From: Corbicula japonica
Lineage: Eukaryota; Mollusca; Bivalvia; Venerida; Cyrenidae
DNA: 64,000 nt
Assembly (NCBI GenBank): GCA_038501625.1
Contig: JAZAYU010000003.1
Span: forward strand, 4,292,796-4,356,795
Reading direction: 5' to 3'
This document shows, one piece after another, positions 24,600-36,140 of this stretch; position 1 is the stretch's first letter, and every line of letters begins with the position of its first letter. Under the pieces are notes generated by a model that saw nothing but the letters and a program-made list of their open reading frames with translations, did not search any database and was not told the origin of the DNA. Made by a program: the position numbers and the translations under genes.

Positions 24600-24905
24600 A
24601 TTACTGTTTACTACCGCATTTCTTCTGTAATAACTAGACTATTTGCTCGGGACACTGATGCCCCCAATGCTACAACAGTTGTAACAAAGGGCACTAACTC
24701 TGGTGAAATGGTCGCAGGAAAATTCATTTCTTGATGATCATTAACACATTCTGCGTGATCTTCTGTGTATGCAAGTTTGAAAGAAATTATCTTTATAGTT
24801 AATGAGGAGTTGATGTTACAAGATTTTGGGGACGTACGCACGGATGGACGGATGTACGTACGGACGAGTGCAACTCTATATACTTCGTGGAGGCATAATT
24901 ATCTG
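24600..24905. repeat. Second copy of the interspersed repeat seen at 7780-8075
   Basis: Shares the same blocks in the same order, ending with a GGACGTACG-rich stretch (GGACGGATG, GTACGTACGGACG) and GGAGGCATAAT. It lies in an intron of the large gene. Class unknown. Confidence 0.6.
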
Positions 24906-25048
24906 CATCATTTTCCACAGGAGTAAACATGTTTATTATTTTGAAGTCATATGAAATATACACATAATGTCTCGTACAATAACAAAATCGATTTACACCC
25001 TTAATGTATTACTACCAATAAAATGATGTAAATCATTTTTTCAAGTAC

Positions 25049-25175
25049 CTGTATTTCGCCTTGAATTGATTCATGCGATTTGCCATGAACAATCTCTGTT
25101 TTTGTGAAATTGTCAAATATTCTCCAAAATACTTCAAAGACACCACTGTGTACATCATGAACTTCCCATTCAATT
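25049..25175 (-). CDS. Exon 14: FN3-like B-C strand exon
   Basis: Encodes IEWEVHDVHSGVFEVFWRIF, repeating the W-acidic-SG pattern. Phase 2 to 0; the Thr codon is split with exon 13. The donor GTACTT is followed by the phase 0 exon 15. Confidence 0.75.
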
Positions 25176-25649
25176 CTAAAATCATGTTAACGTAAAAAGA
25201 AACAATGAACAATTTGAACGGAAGAACTATCTGCCACGTTTGATTTGTGATGCCTAAGTTTTAGTTATGACAGTATGACCTGTACGGAGAAAACAGTGAC
25301 GATACATCTCTTGATGTAAATATATATAAAATATTTTATAGTTAATTAATTGTAAGAAGATCTTTAGACAAAAGGTAAGTGTGTCTGTGTAGGGTTTCTA
25401 TTATTGCAAGTTCGATCACCAGCTCTTACAAATGTTATTTATGACTTAAAACCCATGTTTTACCCGCTTCTGACATATTCCATGTGATATGGTATTATGG
25501 AATTCTATAATAAAGGAATATATTAACATAAACATACCTCAATCGAATTTCAGTGTTAATGATTACGGATTTTTTAAGTAAGACATTCAAATCGTTTTAT
25601 TATATATTAGATTTGAGAAAAATAATTGATTTTTTTTAATTTTACTTAC

Positions 25650-25950
25650 GTTAAATGTTGTAACTCTAAAACGCTGTGAACACTAATATTCAAGACATTG
25701 CCCTTAGTAAGCCATAGATTATTTATAACCGGTGGCGAGAGGTCTATCATTACGGTGACATTTTCCTCGGCATATTCTTCCATGCAATCAACCCCACGAA
25801 CAACATAGGTTATACGTTTACCATCAACCAACTCTTCCGTATAAATTCGTCTTTGCTTGTCGAACTCCTCCAATGTAGTAGATGTAAAGTTAACAAAATA
25901 AGACTCATTATTAAGCTCAATTAAGTAGCCAATGTCAACGCGTACCGTGC
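25650..25950 (-). CDS. Exon 13: FN3-like half domain with VMIDLSPP linker
   Basis: About 100 codons. Encodes TVRVDIGYLIELNN, RITYVVRGVDC and VMIDLSPPVINNLW, the inter-domain linker that recurs as D-x-[ST]-x-P-P in other exons. Phase 1 to phase 2; donor GTAAGT. The acceptor follows a tract of TTTA repeats. Confidence 0.75.
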
Positions 25951-26202
25951 CTGAAAATAAATAAATAAATAAAGAATAATAATAAATAAATAAAATTTTG
26001 TAAGTACAAATAAAATATTTTGAGACTTATCACGGTTAATTGGAGGATTATAAAAATACATTATGAGCGCAATGTGAAACTTAAATTAAAAATGAGATAT
26101 AAACCGTATTAAAATATGTATTCACGTTCGTTACAACGCTTGAAAACTTGTAACTATTCTCTGTAAATAAATTTCGATTACAGAAAAAAAGTAACTTTAA
26201 AC

Positions 26203-26551
26203 CGTTTATATTATGAACGGCGGTGATGCTCCTCTTCGACTGCATGAGTGTGTCTTCAAGATCAATAGATATATAATCCAGTTCTTTGACTTCAGTTAAC
26301 CAATTGTTTGAATGGTGACGCTTATTTATAAATCTACCATTCCACATCAACTTAATAGTGTCACTGTATCTGTTAATCCAGAAACTTTCGTTAGCTTCAA
26401 CAAGTATAACCGGTGTTCCCTGCAGATCCACTTTCGATTCGTCATCAAACATCACAATTCTACGAGATGTTTTATGGTTCCCGGCTAAATCGACTACTAT
26501 TATCTCTACTGCGTATGGTCCGGGTTCGTTAAAGGTTATAACTTGAGAATG
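26203..26551 (-). CDS. Exon 12: Ig/PKD-like segment with VVDLAGN
   Basis: 116 codons: FNEPGPYAVEIIVVDLAGN resembles the terminal strands of a PKD, HYR or cadherin-like sandwich, and RRIVMFDDES follows. The frame remains open beyond the chosen donor, so the end is set by phase: the weak donor GTTTAA after HNIN joins exon 13 exactly. A longer form would end out of phase. Confidence 0.65.
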
Positions 26552-27238
26552 CTAGAAGACAAAATTATAATGTTAAAATCAGTATTTGCAACGATAATAC
26601 ATTCTTGACTTTCTTTCAAAAATTCGGTAAGTGATAAATTAGGTAGATATGAGTGCACCATATATTCCTTTGGATTTACCAGTGCCTTAATCATTCTCTT
26701 TAAAATATATACCAAATGTTTTTTCAAATTACCTTTATTTAGTTCTTTTTCGTTCCGAGATGAAATCAAGGCCACTTTTTGTTGTATCAAGCATTTCAGT
26801 ACCGAAAGCCAATGTCAGGTACAAAAACCAGATTTATTTATGAATATTACGAACACGTACACTTTGCCTTTGGATTGTAAAACTCTCGCCAAGCCAATTC
26901 GAAAAAAACTGATACCAATGTGTAACTAAGGTTCGACTGATGTTTAAATATAATTTTTAAGAAGAAGGAATTGTTGATTGGTCGTGATCCGGTTTCAGCT
27001 TGATAAACTCGCTGTCGTTAATCATAAGGTTAAGTTATTTTGTACTGCAACCAAACAGTTTTGCTTCAGTTTTTGCCTCCAAATATAAGTTTAGTTTAGT
27101 TTAAACATATTTTATTTGCCATTCTGTTTTATAGGTATATATACATACATATGAGCAAAAATTAGAAAAGCAAAAAGGGTTGGGCAAGAAGTTCTTTCAA
27201 CATTATCGTGTGCCCTTCTAAATATAACAAATACCTAC

Positions 27239-27400
27239 CAATTCTTGTGTATGATTGAGGATTATTTCCGGGAGCATGTTCTTGTATTCGAGTATTGGAT
27301 TACTTTTGTCTTTCACCGCCAACGAATGCACGTTAAAAACAATTTGATGAATTCCTGAATCGTTATCTTCCCAATCGCCCCAGGTTACTGTTATACTGGC
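27239..27400 (-). CDS. Exon 11: FN3-like half domain
   Basis: 54 codons, phase 0-0. ASITVTWGDWEDNDSGI is the B-C strand signature repeated through this protein (hydrophobic-W-acidic-SGI), followed by QIVFNVHS. Donor GTAGGT. Confidence 0.75.
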
Positions 27401-27654
27401 CTGCAATTCGAACAATTACTTATATATTCAAGTAAAATGTATATTGTTTCATTAAAAAAGTAAGGAAAAAATTATTGAAAGGAGATTTGTGGAAAAGATA
27501 TACATGTATAGAAAAATTAAACTTGTCTGACTTTGACGTGTTAGTTTGTGTTTGAAATTTTACACTTCACATTAATTAGACGATAGAGGTAGCGAAATAG
27601 GTAAAATATACGTTTAATCGCAACAGTAATTTACATCACAAAATTTTGAAAATA

Positions 27655-27860
27655 AGTTAAATATGCATATCAGGAATGGCCACATCCAGCAGACACAGCC
27701 TCTCCACACAGCCAAAAAGTCGAGAGGAAAAGACAGTATTGTATTTCAATAATAAGTTTAAAAAAAGACGCCACAAAAAAATTGACGACGAATGAGAACC
27801 CGTAGGGTTACCGCCTCGCAACGGTCAGTGGCAAAACAATTTAACCAGCTTTCGAAATTT
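27655..27860 (-). repeat. SINE-like repeat, minus orientation
   Basis: Reverse complement of the 11515 copy: ATATGCATATCAGGAAT, then CACAGCCTCTCCACACAG, and further on GGTTACCGCCTCGCAACGG and CAGTGGCAAAACAA. Lies between exons 11 and 10. Confidence 0.7.
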
Positions 27861-28378
27861 CCGGCCACCATATCCAAAATAGACTAGGTAAATGTAACCT
27901 TAAACTTGAAGGAATGACCACGGGACCAGTGCGCGATACATACTCATTGACAAACTATTGTGGTCATTTCGCCAAATAAATGTTTAAATCTTACAATAGA
28001 TTGCAGATATTGATCCAAAACCAACCATTTTCATATCAAAACTTCGTAATTTCGGAATGTTGCTTTCCCTTGACCTTGCAGTTTAGAAATGGATTTGTTA
28101 GCCGGACATTAATTTTTATCAGTAAGGTTTATATAGCAAAACAAGCTTGCTGTGAACTTAACTTTAAAGGTTGAAACACAAGTTTCGCACAGGACATGTC
28201 CAAATACTTCGGTGGTCACAGGTCACATTGTCTATTTAGTTTTTGGAATCAAGTTATAACTGGACTGGAAATGAAATCAGAATAGGCGGGTCGGATGGAC
28301 CGAATAATCGGCGGACCAAGAAAGTATTTTCTACATAATCTCCAAGAAATGCTATTGAGAGAGTATAAACATACTCAC

Positions 28379-28595
28379 CTCTTTAATGTAGTCTTTGACC
28401 AACAAAGGTGCAAAAGTACAGTTCGAGATTTCGAGAAGCTCGTAACAATGGTCGGGTGGTAACATGTCGAAGCCGAGTTCAAATATTTGAGTTGTTGTTA
28501 TTCCGATAATAAAGTATGTCTTATTAGCTTTTTCTTTATCCCAGTCAGTGTAGTTTACATATCCTCCGTTTTTTGAGTGCACACTGAATTTTATC
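28379..28595 (-). CDS. Exon 10: extracellular beta-rich segment
   Basis: 72 codons, including FSVHSKNGGYVNYTDW, DHCYELLEISNC and LLVKDYIKE. Two cysteines about ten residues apart suggest a disulfide. Phase 2 to phase 0, donor GTGAGT. Probably the C-terminal half of a sandwich domain preceding the FN3-like series. Confidence 0.7.
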
Positions 28596-29049
28596 CTGTA
28601 AAGAAGCTAAGTACATGTATGTACATATTGAATTATCTTTATCGTCTGATCACGAGTAATTGGTAAATGCCGATTGATGAACACAGCCTAATACTTCTGG
28701 AACACGTACAATCTCAATATAATTATGACTGATTGAAACATTGAAATTGGCAATCTTTTAATCTAGAATCTTATAACTTTTGCAAATCACGAAGTATTAC
28801 TAACGCAAATGTTTTAAATATTTTATTTTCTTAGATTACAACGATTTCTGGATTCTGTGTGGAACATTTATTTCAGCGTATTAAAGATAATATGGTAAAA
28901 ACATAAGTTACCTAGTCCATCAATTCATTTTTCACAAAACTATGAAAATAAACAGAACGGTGTAAGTCAGAAGCGTTCAAGTTTTGTGTTATGTGTGCCG
29001 TAAACACTATACAAACATCTAGCCACCTTTTCTAACTAGACACTTTTAT

Positions 29050-29125
29050 AATATAAACTGTGTGGGGAGGATGTTTTTTCTGAATGTGGCAATTCATGAT
29101 ATGCATATTTCACCTTTTGAAATAT
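29050..29125 (+). repeat. SINE-like repeat fragment
   Basis: TGTGTGGGGAGGATGTTTTT followed by ATGATATGCATATTTCACC, the 3' part of the family. Confidence 0.65.
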
Positions 29126-29685
29126 CTGTCTATGTAAGCCTTTGTAGCATAATGTTTCTTGATGCTTCAGGTATTTCCAAAAGTATTACTAAAAGTCTAG
29201 TTGGAAATGATTACAATTATATATTCTTTGTTGCTGGCTAGTAAAACATACAACATCAAACTTCAAAGTAAAAATTATCCCTATTATAAAAAGAGCGTGA
29301 ACGTTTTGGTATGTTAATAAAAGTAATGTTTTAAAATGATAAATCTAACTTTCTTATTTACTGAACAAAAACATTAGAGATGTTAAAATATACAATGGAA
29401 TAATAGATCATCCTACAACATTAATGTAATTTATTTTTTTCGTAAATTCATAATTATATTACATTATTTAATTTAATATTGAATCTTTAAATATTAATTT
29501 AATTTGAATCTTCTATATACACGTGGACATTTTATAGGAGAGGTCATTGGGAGTCAATGAAATTTAGTAAATTTAAAGTAAAACATATATTGATGTTGAT
29601 AGTAACGTTATCATAATAATAAGCATTGGCACGTTGTTCAACAAATACAAAGCGGATTAATTCCCCAAAAATTCAACATACGTAC

Positions 29686-29831
29686 AAATCTTGATGGACG
29701 AACGGTCTCGGAAATCCGCCTTGGAGAATATTGTTCCATGGTGTGTTCTGGAGATATACCTCAGTCATATTGATGCCACATGATTCTTCATACCCACAAG
29801 TCTTATTTAAACGTATGGAAACTGTGTCGTT
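29686..29831 (-). CDS. Exon 9: N-glycosylation-rich segment with CGYEESCG
   Basis: Encodes NDTVSIRLNKTCGYEESCG and INMTEVYL, with several NxT sequons that fit an extracellular protein. Phase 0 to phase 2. The acceptor AATAGAG and the donor GTACGT were chosen because they agree with exons 8 and 10; nearby alternative sites do not. Confidence 0.6.
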
Positions 29832-29981
29832 CTCTATTGAAATTTTAACAAAATTAAAAATATAAAAATGCTGATAACAAAAACTTTAATCTTATATTCA
29901 TGTTATAATCTGATAACATGTTGTGACAAAGTTTAATTTTATGCAAACGTTTGCGACTGAATTGTATTTTCCTAAAAGTAC

Positions 29982-30092
29982 CTGAAATCTGAATAAAATG
30001 TTGACCGGTACGTAAATATTCGGCCACCCGATTAAAAGCCTTTTTCCGACATTGATCCGTAATCCATCATCACGGTCAGGAAAAACGCTTAT
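29982..30092 (-). CDS. Exon 8: first exon after the large intron
   Basis: 37 codons, including ISVFPDRDDGLRINVGK and GWPNIYVPVNI. The acceptor after ACTAAG is weak and lacks a good pyrimidine tract, but it is the only AG before an in-frame stop. The donor GTACTT is phase 0 and joins exon 9 in frame. Lower confidence because the upstream junction is unresolved. Confidence 0.42.
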
Positions 30093-30505
30093 CTTAGTGT
30101 CGAAGTCCAAAAGATTACATCAATTCAGCAAGTATGTATCAAATGTATTGACTGGTTATGCTCCGCTATATTGATTGTAAATAAAACAGCATGCGGGGAA
30201 ATGACGTCATACGGCGCACGCGCCAAACTTAAGGATTGGTTCGCCAAGGGTCCAGTAATTTTTTTATCAAGTTGCTTTCAGCAGACGTCAAAATGATCTT
30301 ACTATAAATTGCAAATTTAAATCTGTTAAATATTTTAGGAGGTTGGGTATATATAAATCAATTTTAAATAAATCAGACATAATATTTTATAATCAATTAT
30401 CATTCTGAAATGCTAGTAGCTAGGATGGGGTAGGTTACGCCCGTTTTTCAAGAATGTGGTTCATTTGGGGCAGTGTAACAGGTAGTAACATGATAATTTC
30501 TAACT
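30093..30505. other. Intronic, nothing recognised
   Basis: AT-rich, without exon or element signature, between exon 8 and the long-TIR element. Confidence 0.4.
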
Positions 30506-30511
30506 GTCTGG

Positions 30512-31998
30512 TATGGCGTGTGGAATGTTGCAAAATTCAAAAAATATTTTTATGTGATATAATTTTATATTTATATTTAAACATTTTTCATTTATGTTGT
30601 AAAAAATAATATTTATATCGTAAAAATCAGCATTTATATTGTATAAAAGTATTTATGTTGTAAAAATAAATATTCATGTGGTAAAATTCCGCATTTGCAT
30701 GGTATAAAAATATTTAAGTTCAATATTTGTATTTACAATCAAAACATATTTATTTATATGGTAAAAATAGTTTTGTTGTAAAAATTACACGTTTATATTC
30801 TATAAAAAGCAAACAAAAATATTTGTTCAATAATTGCATCATGGGTAATGATTGTAACGAACGATTTCATTGGACGATATTGACATTGGGGCTAAAGCCT
30901 AATTCTGTGGTTCCCTAAATAAAAGGGAACAAGAACAACAAAGGGACAAAAGTGTACACAACACACACGCTGAACAGGTCCCACATATAGCCAAAGTGAC
31001 CATAGGTGACCAAGAGTGACCAAAGACAATGAAGGGTGACCTGGTGATCAGAAATAAGAGGGTATATTTTACTCTAAAAGCAAATAGTCTTAGGTGACCA
31101 AAGGTGACCAAGAGTGACTAAAGAAAATGAAGGGTGACTAGGTGACCAGAAATATGAGGGGATATTTTACTCTAAAAGCATATAGCCAAAGTGATCATAG
31201 GTGACCAAGAGTGACCAAAAACAATGAAGAGGGACCTGATGACCAGAAATATGAGGGTATATTTTACTCTAAAAGCATATAGCCAAAGTGACCATAGGTG
31301 ACCAAGAGTGACCAAAGACAATGAAGGGTGACTGGGTGACCAGAAATATCGGGGTATATTTTACTCTTAAAGCTTATAGTCTAAGGTGACCATAGGTGAC
31401 AAAGACAATGAAGGGTGACCAGGTGACCAGAAATATGAAGGGATATTTTACTCTAAAAGCATATAGCCAAAGTGACCATAGGTGACCAAGAGATACCAAA
31501 GATAATGAAGGGTGACTAGATGACCAGAAAGATGAGGGTATATTTTACTTTAAAAGCATATAGCCAAAGTGACCAAGAGTGACCAAATAGTAATAGGAGG
31601 TTACAAATGAACCTCTTTGCGCAGAGGTGCACATTTTGGGCCATATCTAGTGGATGCAGCTATGTTTTCCGTGTAGAATATCGTGGTCCAATGAAATCGT
31701 GCGTTACAAATGTTATTAATTTAGTATCCCATGATGCCATTATTGAACATATTTTCTTTCACTTTATCGAATACAAATGCGGGTATTATGCCACATAAAA
31801 TTTATTTTTACCATATAAATATATGCGTTTCAAATATAAATAAAATATAGAACATAAATACTTTTATACACTATAAATGCTGATTTTTACCATATAAATA
31901 TTATTTTTTACAACATAAATGAAAAATGTTTAAATATAAATATAAAATTATATCACATAAAAATATATTTTGAATTTCGCAACGTTCCACACGCCATA
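30512..31998. mobile_element. Long-TIR foldback element with internal minisatellite
   Basis: Ends TATGGCGTGTGGA and, inverted, TATGGCGTGTGGA. The inverted arms extend over more than 300 bases each (30512 to ~30885 and ~31675 to 31998) with small indels. GTCTGG flanks both sides (30506-30511 and 31999-32004), a 6-bp target duplication. The arms contain short periodic TTTATRTNGTAAAAAT-like blocks and the centre is a ~97-bp tandem repeat. No transposase frame. The superfamily cannot be named from this. Confidence 0.8.
30975..31590 (+). repeat. ~97-bp minisatellite, about six units
   Basis: Each unit contains GTGACCATAGGTGACC, AGAGTGACCAAAGAC, AATGAAGGGTGAC and TTTACTCTAAAAGC. The last block recurs at 87-100 base spacing. 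Located between the arms of the foldback element. Confidence 0.9.
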
Positions 31999-32004
31999 GT
32001 CTGG

Positions 32005-32782
32005 TCAGAATTACCATGCAAATCAAATAATTCTGCAGAAAATGAGGATTCTAGAAACCATACCGTAGACCCTCTTGGTCCGCACCTGAAACCATATATC
32101 TTACGTTTTAGTAAAAATAATTCAAATTCAATCATATATATTTACACCTTTATTTCCACTGCTTCAATATCCTTTACCGGACGAGTGAAGTTCAATCTTC
32201 AATGAAACCCGTTAGCCTTATCACCGCGCAATGGTACATTCAGGGTCGGATGTAAAGGAATGCCCTGTTGACGTCATGAAATCCCCGCTATTTTTATAAT
32301 TGTTGCTAATTTTAGATAGCTCTTCCTGGAATGTTGCTATTTTTAGATTACTTTTATTTTTAGTTGCTTTTATACCCCTCAAACCGGAAGTAAACAAGTT
32401 TACTTATATGACATCAAATCCAGTTGTTTCTTTCGTTTCGTGTTCCTGTTTTATGATATATCTGGGGCTACCGCCCCGAACCCCCGTTTTTATGTTTTAA
32501 GCGAGAAAGAAAATGCCCGCCAAAAATCCGATTCAGTCAGGGTCGGATGTAAACTCGTACCGTTCCATTTTCTAGAATTATCATTGGTTGAAAATTTAAC
32601 GCATTAGTCTTTTCTAACATCTCGCCAAAATAATGGTTTTTACTTAGACTATCATTTACTCGCATAGATAGTACTTGCTGTGATACAAATTTGATGTTTG
32701 TTGTGAAATATTAGGTTTTTCTGTATGTAAATGTTTGAAAAAACGGATGAATGTGTTCAATAAACATGGAAATATTTTTGGT
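32005..32782. other. Intronic, nothing firmly recognised
   Basis: CAGGGTCGGATGTAAA occurs twice (near 32241 and 32540), so part may be an old repeat. A minus-strand frame near 31990-32087 with CGPRGSTVWF was considered as an exon but does not fit phase. Confidence 0.4.
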
Positions 32783-34700
32783 CGTAGTATGAATGTCTTT
32801 ATTTATAGAGGGTAACCCAATTAGTCAAAATAACTAATCTCCCTTGGGGCCCTCTTAATAAGTACATACATATATTCAGTAGTAACAAAACATAGAAACA
32901 ACAATGATATGCAAAATACAAACAGAGACATGAAAAAATATTAAATTAATATACATATATAATGCGATCGATAAAAGTTAAGAACATGATCAATCAAGTT
33001 TAACTTAAATCTTCAAAATAATCATAATCAAAATGTTTTACAGTCAATGTATTAGAGTTTAATTGATTTTTATCAAAAAAAAAAAAAAAAAAAAAAAAGG
33101 TGTGCGGTTTTTGGAAGTATGTTTCATAGTTAGTTCTGCTTTATCCAATTTGTTAGGTTAATGGTAAACTGATTAAGTGTTTTACTTAATCTTATGCTTT
33201 CCGGTATACTATTCCAAATCCTGGATCCAGAGTAAGACATACTTTCCTTGAATAATTCTATTCTTGGTCGCGGTACTTTAAAATCTGTAGAGCTGGAATT
33301 TCTTATATTGAAACCGGATGACTCCCTATATTGGAACATATCTTGTATGTATTCAGGTACAAGTTTATTATGCACTTTAAACATAAATTTGGCTTTCTGA
33401 AGTACAATTCTCTGGTGAATAGTAAGAGAATTAATTTTGTTCATTGCATCCTTAAAACTTACATATTCTGGTCCAAATATTGTTTTGCATGCTCTTTTTT
33501 GTAACGAGAGTAGTTTATTTAAGTTATTTCCTCCAGTGCCTCCCCAAATAACATTACAAAAGTCTAAATGCGGTTGTATATAAGCTTTATAATACATTAT
33601 TCTACTGTTTAAGGGTATAAAGTATTTTATTTTAGATAAAAGCCATATATTTGAGGATATTTTTCTTTTTATACTATTAACATGGACATCCCATTTAAGA
33701 TTATCTTGTATATGTACGCCTAACAGTTTATCTCCTGTTGTTAGTTTTAAACTGATATTTTTATAATTAACATTTAGCTGAATATTTCCCATTTTGGTTC
33801 TTTTTTGCGGAGCTGTGATGAAAATGACCTTTGTTTTTTCAGTGTAAAGCACCTTGCCATTTTCTTTACACCAGATTTCAAGAATATCTAATGAATGTTG
33901 AAGATTTTGCTGTAGTATATTTTTGGAAATACTGATGTCACTGATTGTAGTGTCATCAGCATACAAGTCTGCGCTGTTAACAGCTGTCGATAAGACTTGT
34001 GACAAATCATTAATAAATAATAGAAAAAGTAGAGGCCCTAAAATTGAGCCTTGGGGAACACCACATTTGATTTCAGCTTCCCCAGAGAGTACACCGTTCA
34101 AATTGGCAACTTGTTTTCGTTCATAAAGATAGGATTTGAAAAATTTAATTGTTCGATCACTGCATTTATATAGTTTAAGTTTCCTTATTAAGATATCAAA
34201 GTCAACAAGATCAAAAGCTTTTCTGAAATCAATCATGATTACTCCAACAAATTTTCCTTCATTTAATGCTTTGATCCACTTATCTAACATGCTTACTAAT
34301 GCTGTTTCACAACTGTGATTTTTTCTAAATCCACTCTGTGATTTACTTAAAAGATTGTAATGGTTTAAATATGCCATAAAACTATCATGAACATGTTTTT
34401 CTATTAATTTTGATAATGTAGGTAAAATTGATATTGGTCTGTAGTTATTTACATCTTGATCAGACCCTGACTTGAAAAGTGGATTAACTTTAGCTAGTTT
34501 CCAGCAGTCTGGTACTGTGCTTTCTTTAATACTTAAATTAATTAAGTGATGTATTACAGGATATATTACATTGGCCGACATCTTCAAAAGCCGTGGACCC
34601 AAATTGTCCAGACCTGTGGCTTTGGATGTGTCTAAATCATTAAGCATTTTACACACTTTTTCTTTAGTAATATATGATTTTTTTATTTGAGTAAATAGGC
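32783..34700 (-). mobile_element. 5'-truncated LINE (jockey/CR1/L2-like superfamily)
   Basis: Reverse transcriptase and 3' region are present; endonuclease and ORF1 are absent, the usual result of incomplete reverse transcription. In the sense direction the 3' UTR ends with TTGGGTTACCCTCTATAAAT and an AATAAAG-type signal. A 24-base T run (sense) lies at 33075-33098. The element occupies the large intron in the same orientation as the gene. Confidence 0.75.
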
Positions 34701-34911
34701 GGACCAGTCCAAATGCCAAACCCGGGGTAAGAAATGTTTTAAACAACATTTCGAAATTAGTAAAAAGTATATATTTTATATTAAATTTAGAAACAAAATG
34801 ATAAAATGAGGTGTAAATATAAGGAATAATTTTCGTGTTTGATAAGTTCATCGAGTCTTGAACGTCATTAGGGCTGGTTAAAGCATGCGTGGAGTCCTTC
34901 GGACTCCACAC
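33130..34911 (-). pseudogene. LINE reverse transcriptase ORF, N-terminally truncated, with fortuitous start
   Basis: 593-codon frame. From about residue 75 it is a non-LTR reverse transcriptase: LDTSKATGLDNLGPRLLK, SGFRKNHSCETAL, MIDFRKAFDLVDFD, GVPQGSILGPLLFLLFINDL and the catalytic LYADDT, followed by a C-terminal region with LGVHIQDNLKWD and FIPLNSRIMYYKAYIQPHLD. The first ~75 residues are not LINE-like and the first ~25 come from the palindrome at 34821-34975, so the ATG is accidental. Uninterrupted RT suggests a fairly recent insertion. The EN domain is missing, so it is not autonomous. Confidence 0.85.
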
Positions 34912-34975
34912 ACTTTAACCAGCCCTAATGACGTTCAAGACTCGATGAACTTATCAAACACAAAATTTATTCCTT
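34821..34975. repeat. Near-perfect palindrome, ~76-bp arms
   Basis: Arms share GATAAGTTCATCGAGTCTTG and ACGTCATTAGGGCTGG in inverted order and meet at GGAGTCC-TTC-GGACTCC (34891-34907). Only a few mismatches and a small indel. It would extrude a long hairpin. The LTR retrotransposon begins six bases beyond its right arm. Confidence 0.88.
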
Positions 34976-34981
34976 AAATAT

Positions 34982-36121
34982 TGTAATATGAGGTACCCTT
35001 GTGATAATTTATGCTTCTTTCATACTCTAATTCATTCAAAATTGTACTGTTACAGTTGGCATTATATTGTCAGTTCATATTGTTTCACTATTAGTAAGTA
35101 AATGCATGTTGCTCATACAGGAACCTCAATATTATTTCTTCCGGGTCGCGAAAACCCATGACATTTGGTAGTTTTGAAAACTGTATTATATCGAGAAGCC
35201 CCTTTATGTTACATATCTTCAAAGAACACATTATAGTTTCTTTTGCTTACCTAAATATTGTTCAAGATACCACGGTTCCTTAGAAATTATTCATGATTTC
35301 ATTGTTGGCAGACATGTATGTTCTATTTGTTTACTGACGCTACCAGTACTTACTGATGTTAATAATAGTAATCTGTATTTATTAAGAAATACCGATTCGT
35401 ACTGTCTCCCGGACAATAACACTGCTTTAAAGTAGTTAAATACAGTTTCTAACTTAACAATGACATAAATATAATTGTCACAGTGAGTGTCATGGAGAAG
35501 GACTATTTCCTGTATCCTAGTACGGCGGATGACTAGACTAGACGGAAAATTCCGTAGTAATTCTGATTGGTCCTAAGAGGCTGTTTCTGTGTATTCATCA
35601 ATTCTGATTGGTTAGTCTTTGACATCCGAGCACTTAGTACCGCTATTGAAAGTATTTTGGCGCAATAAGTATAAAAACTGGACGCGCTCGAAGGACGGCA
35701 GCTTTTCACATTGGACGTCAGGCCGGAAACATCAATAAATCATAGATAAATATACAAGTAATTATATTTCCCCGTAGGACGGATCAGCAGGACGGATTCG
35801 CAGGAGCTGACCAGCAGCAATGTAAATATCATTTCACGTAAAGAACAAACATAAGTTAGGACGAAGACATTAGACGATAAACATTAATTCTTTTGATAAC
35901 AATTTATTAGTACATGTAGTTGGATCTTAGTGTTTTCATACTATTCCAATCAAATAAAGTTATCCGTTTCGTAAAGCTCATCTAAGTTATTTATTTAGCT
36001 AAGCTCATCTAGTTATTTATTTAGCTAACAAATTCCATTATTGGCCCCCAGTAAGTCCACTCAAAGCCAAGGAGTCGTGTTATTTTCCCATTAAAAGTCG
36101 CCGTTCTACATTCCCGTTACA
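34982..36121 (+). repeat. 5' LTR (1140 bp)
   Basis: Begins TGTAATATGAGG and ends CCCGTTACA. A TATA-like TATAAAAA at 35669-35676 is followed within about 50-70 bases by an AATAAA, so the R region is probably short. A 25-bp segment AGCTCATCT...TTTATTTAGCTA is duplicated near 35973-36027. Differs from the 3' LTR at about 35023 (T/C) and 35432 (G/T). Confidence 0.95.
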
Positions 36122-36122
36122 C

Positions 36123-36140
36123 TGGTGTCAGAAGTGGGAT
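36123..36140 (+). promoter_or_regulatory. Primer binding site
   Basis: TGGTGTCAGAAGTGGGAT starts one base after the 5' LTR. It is complementary to a tRNA 3' end, most consistent with a tRNA-Leu; the tRNA identity is from memory of related elements. Confidence 0.8.

Noticed and set aside
31990..32090. Exon with CGPRGSTVWFLESSF upstream of exon 8
   Set aside because: Has a good acceptor, but starts in phase 2, fits neither neighbour and overlaps the edge of the foldback element.
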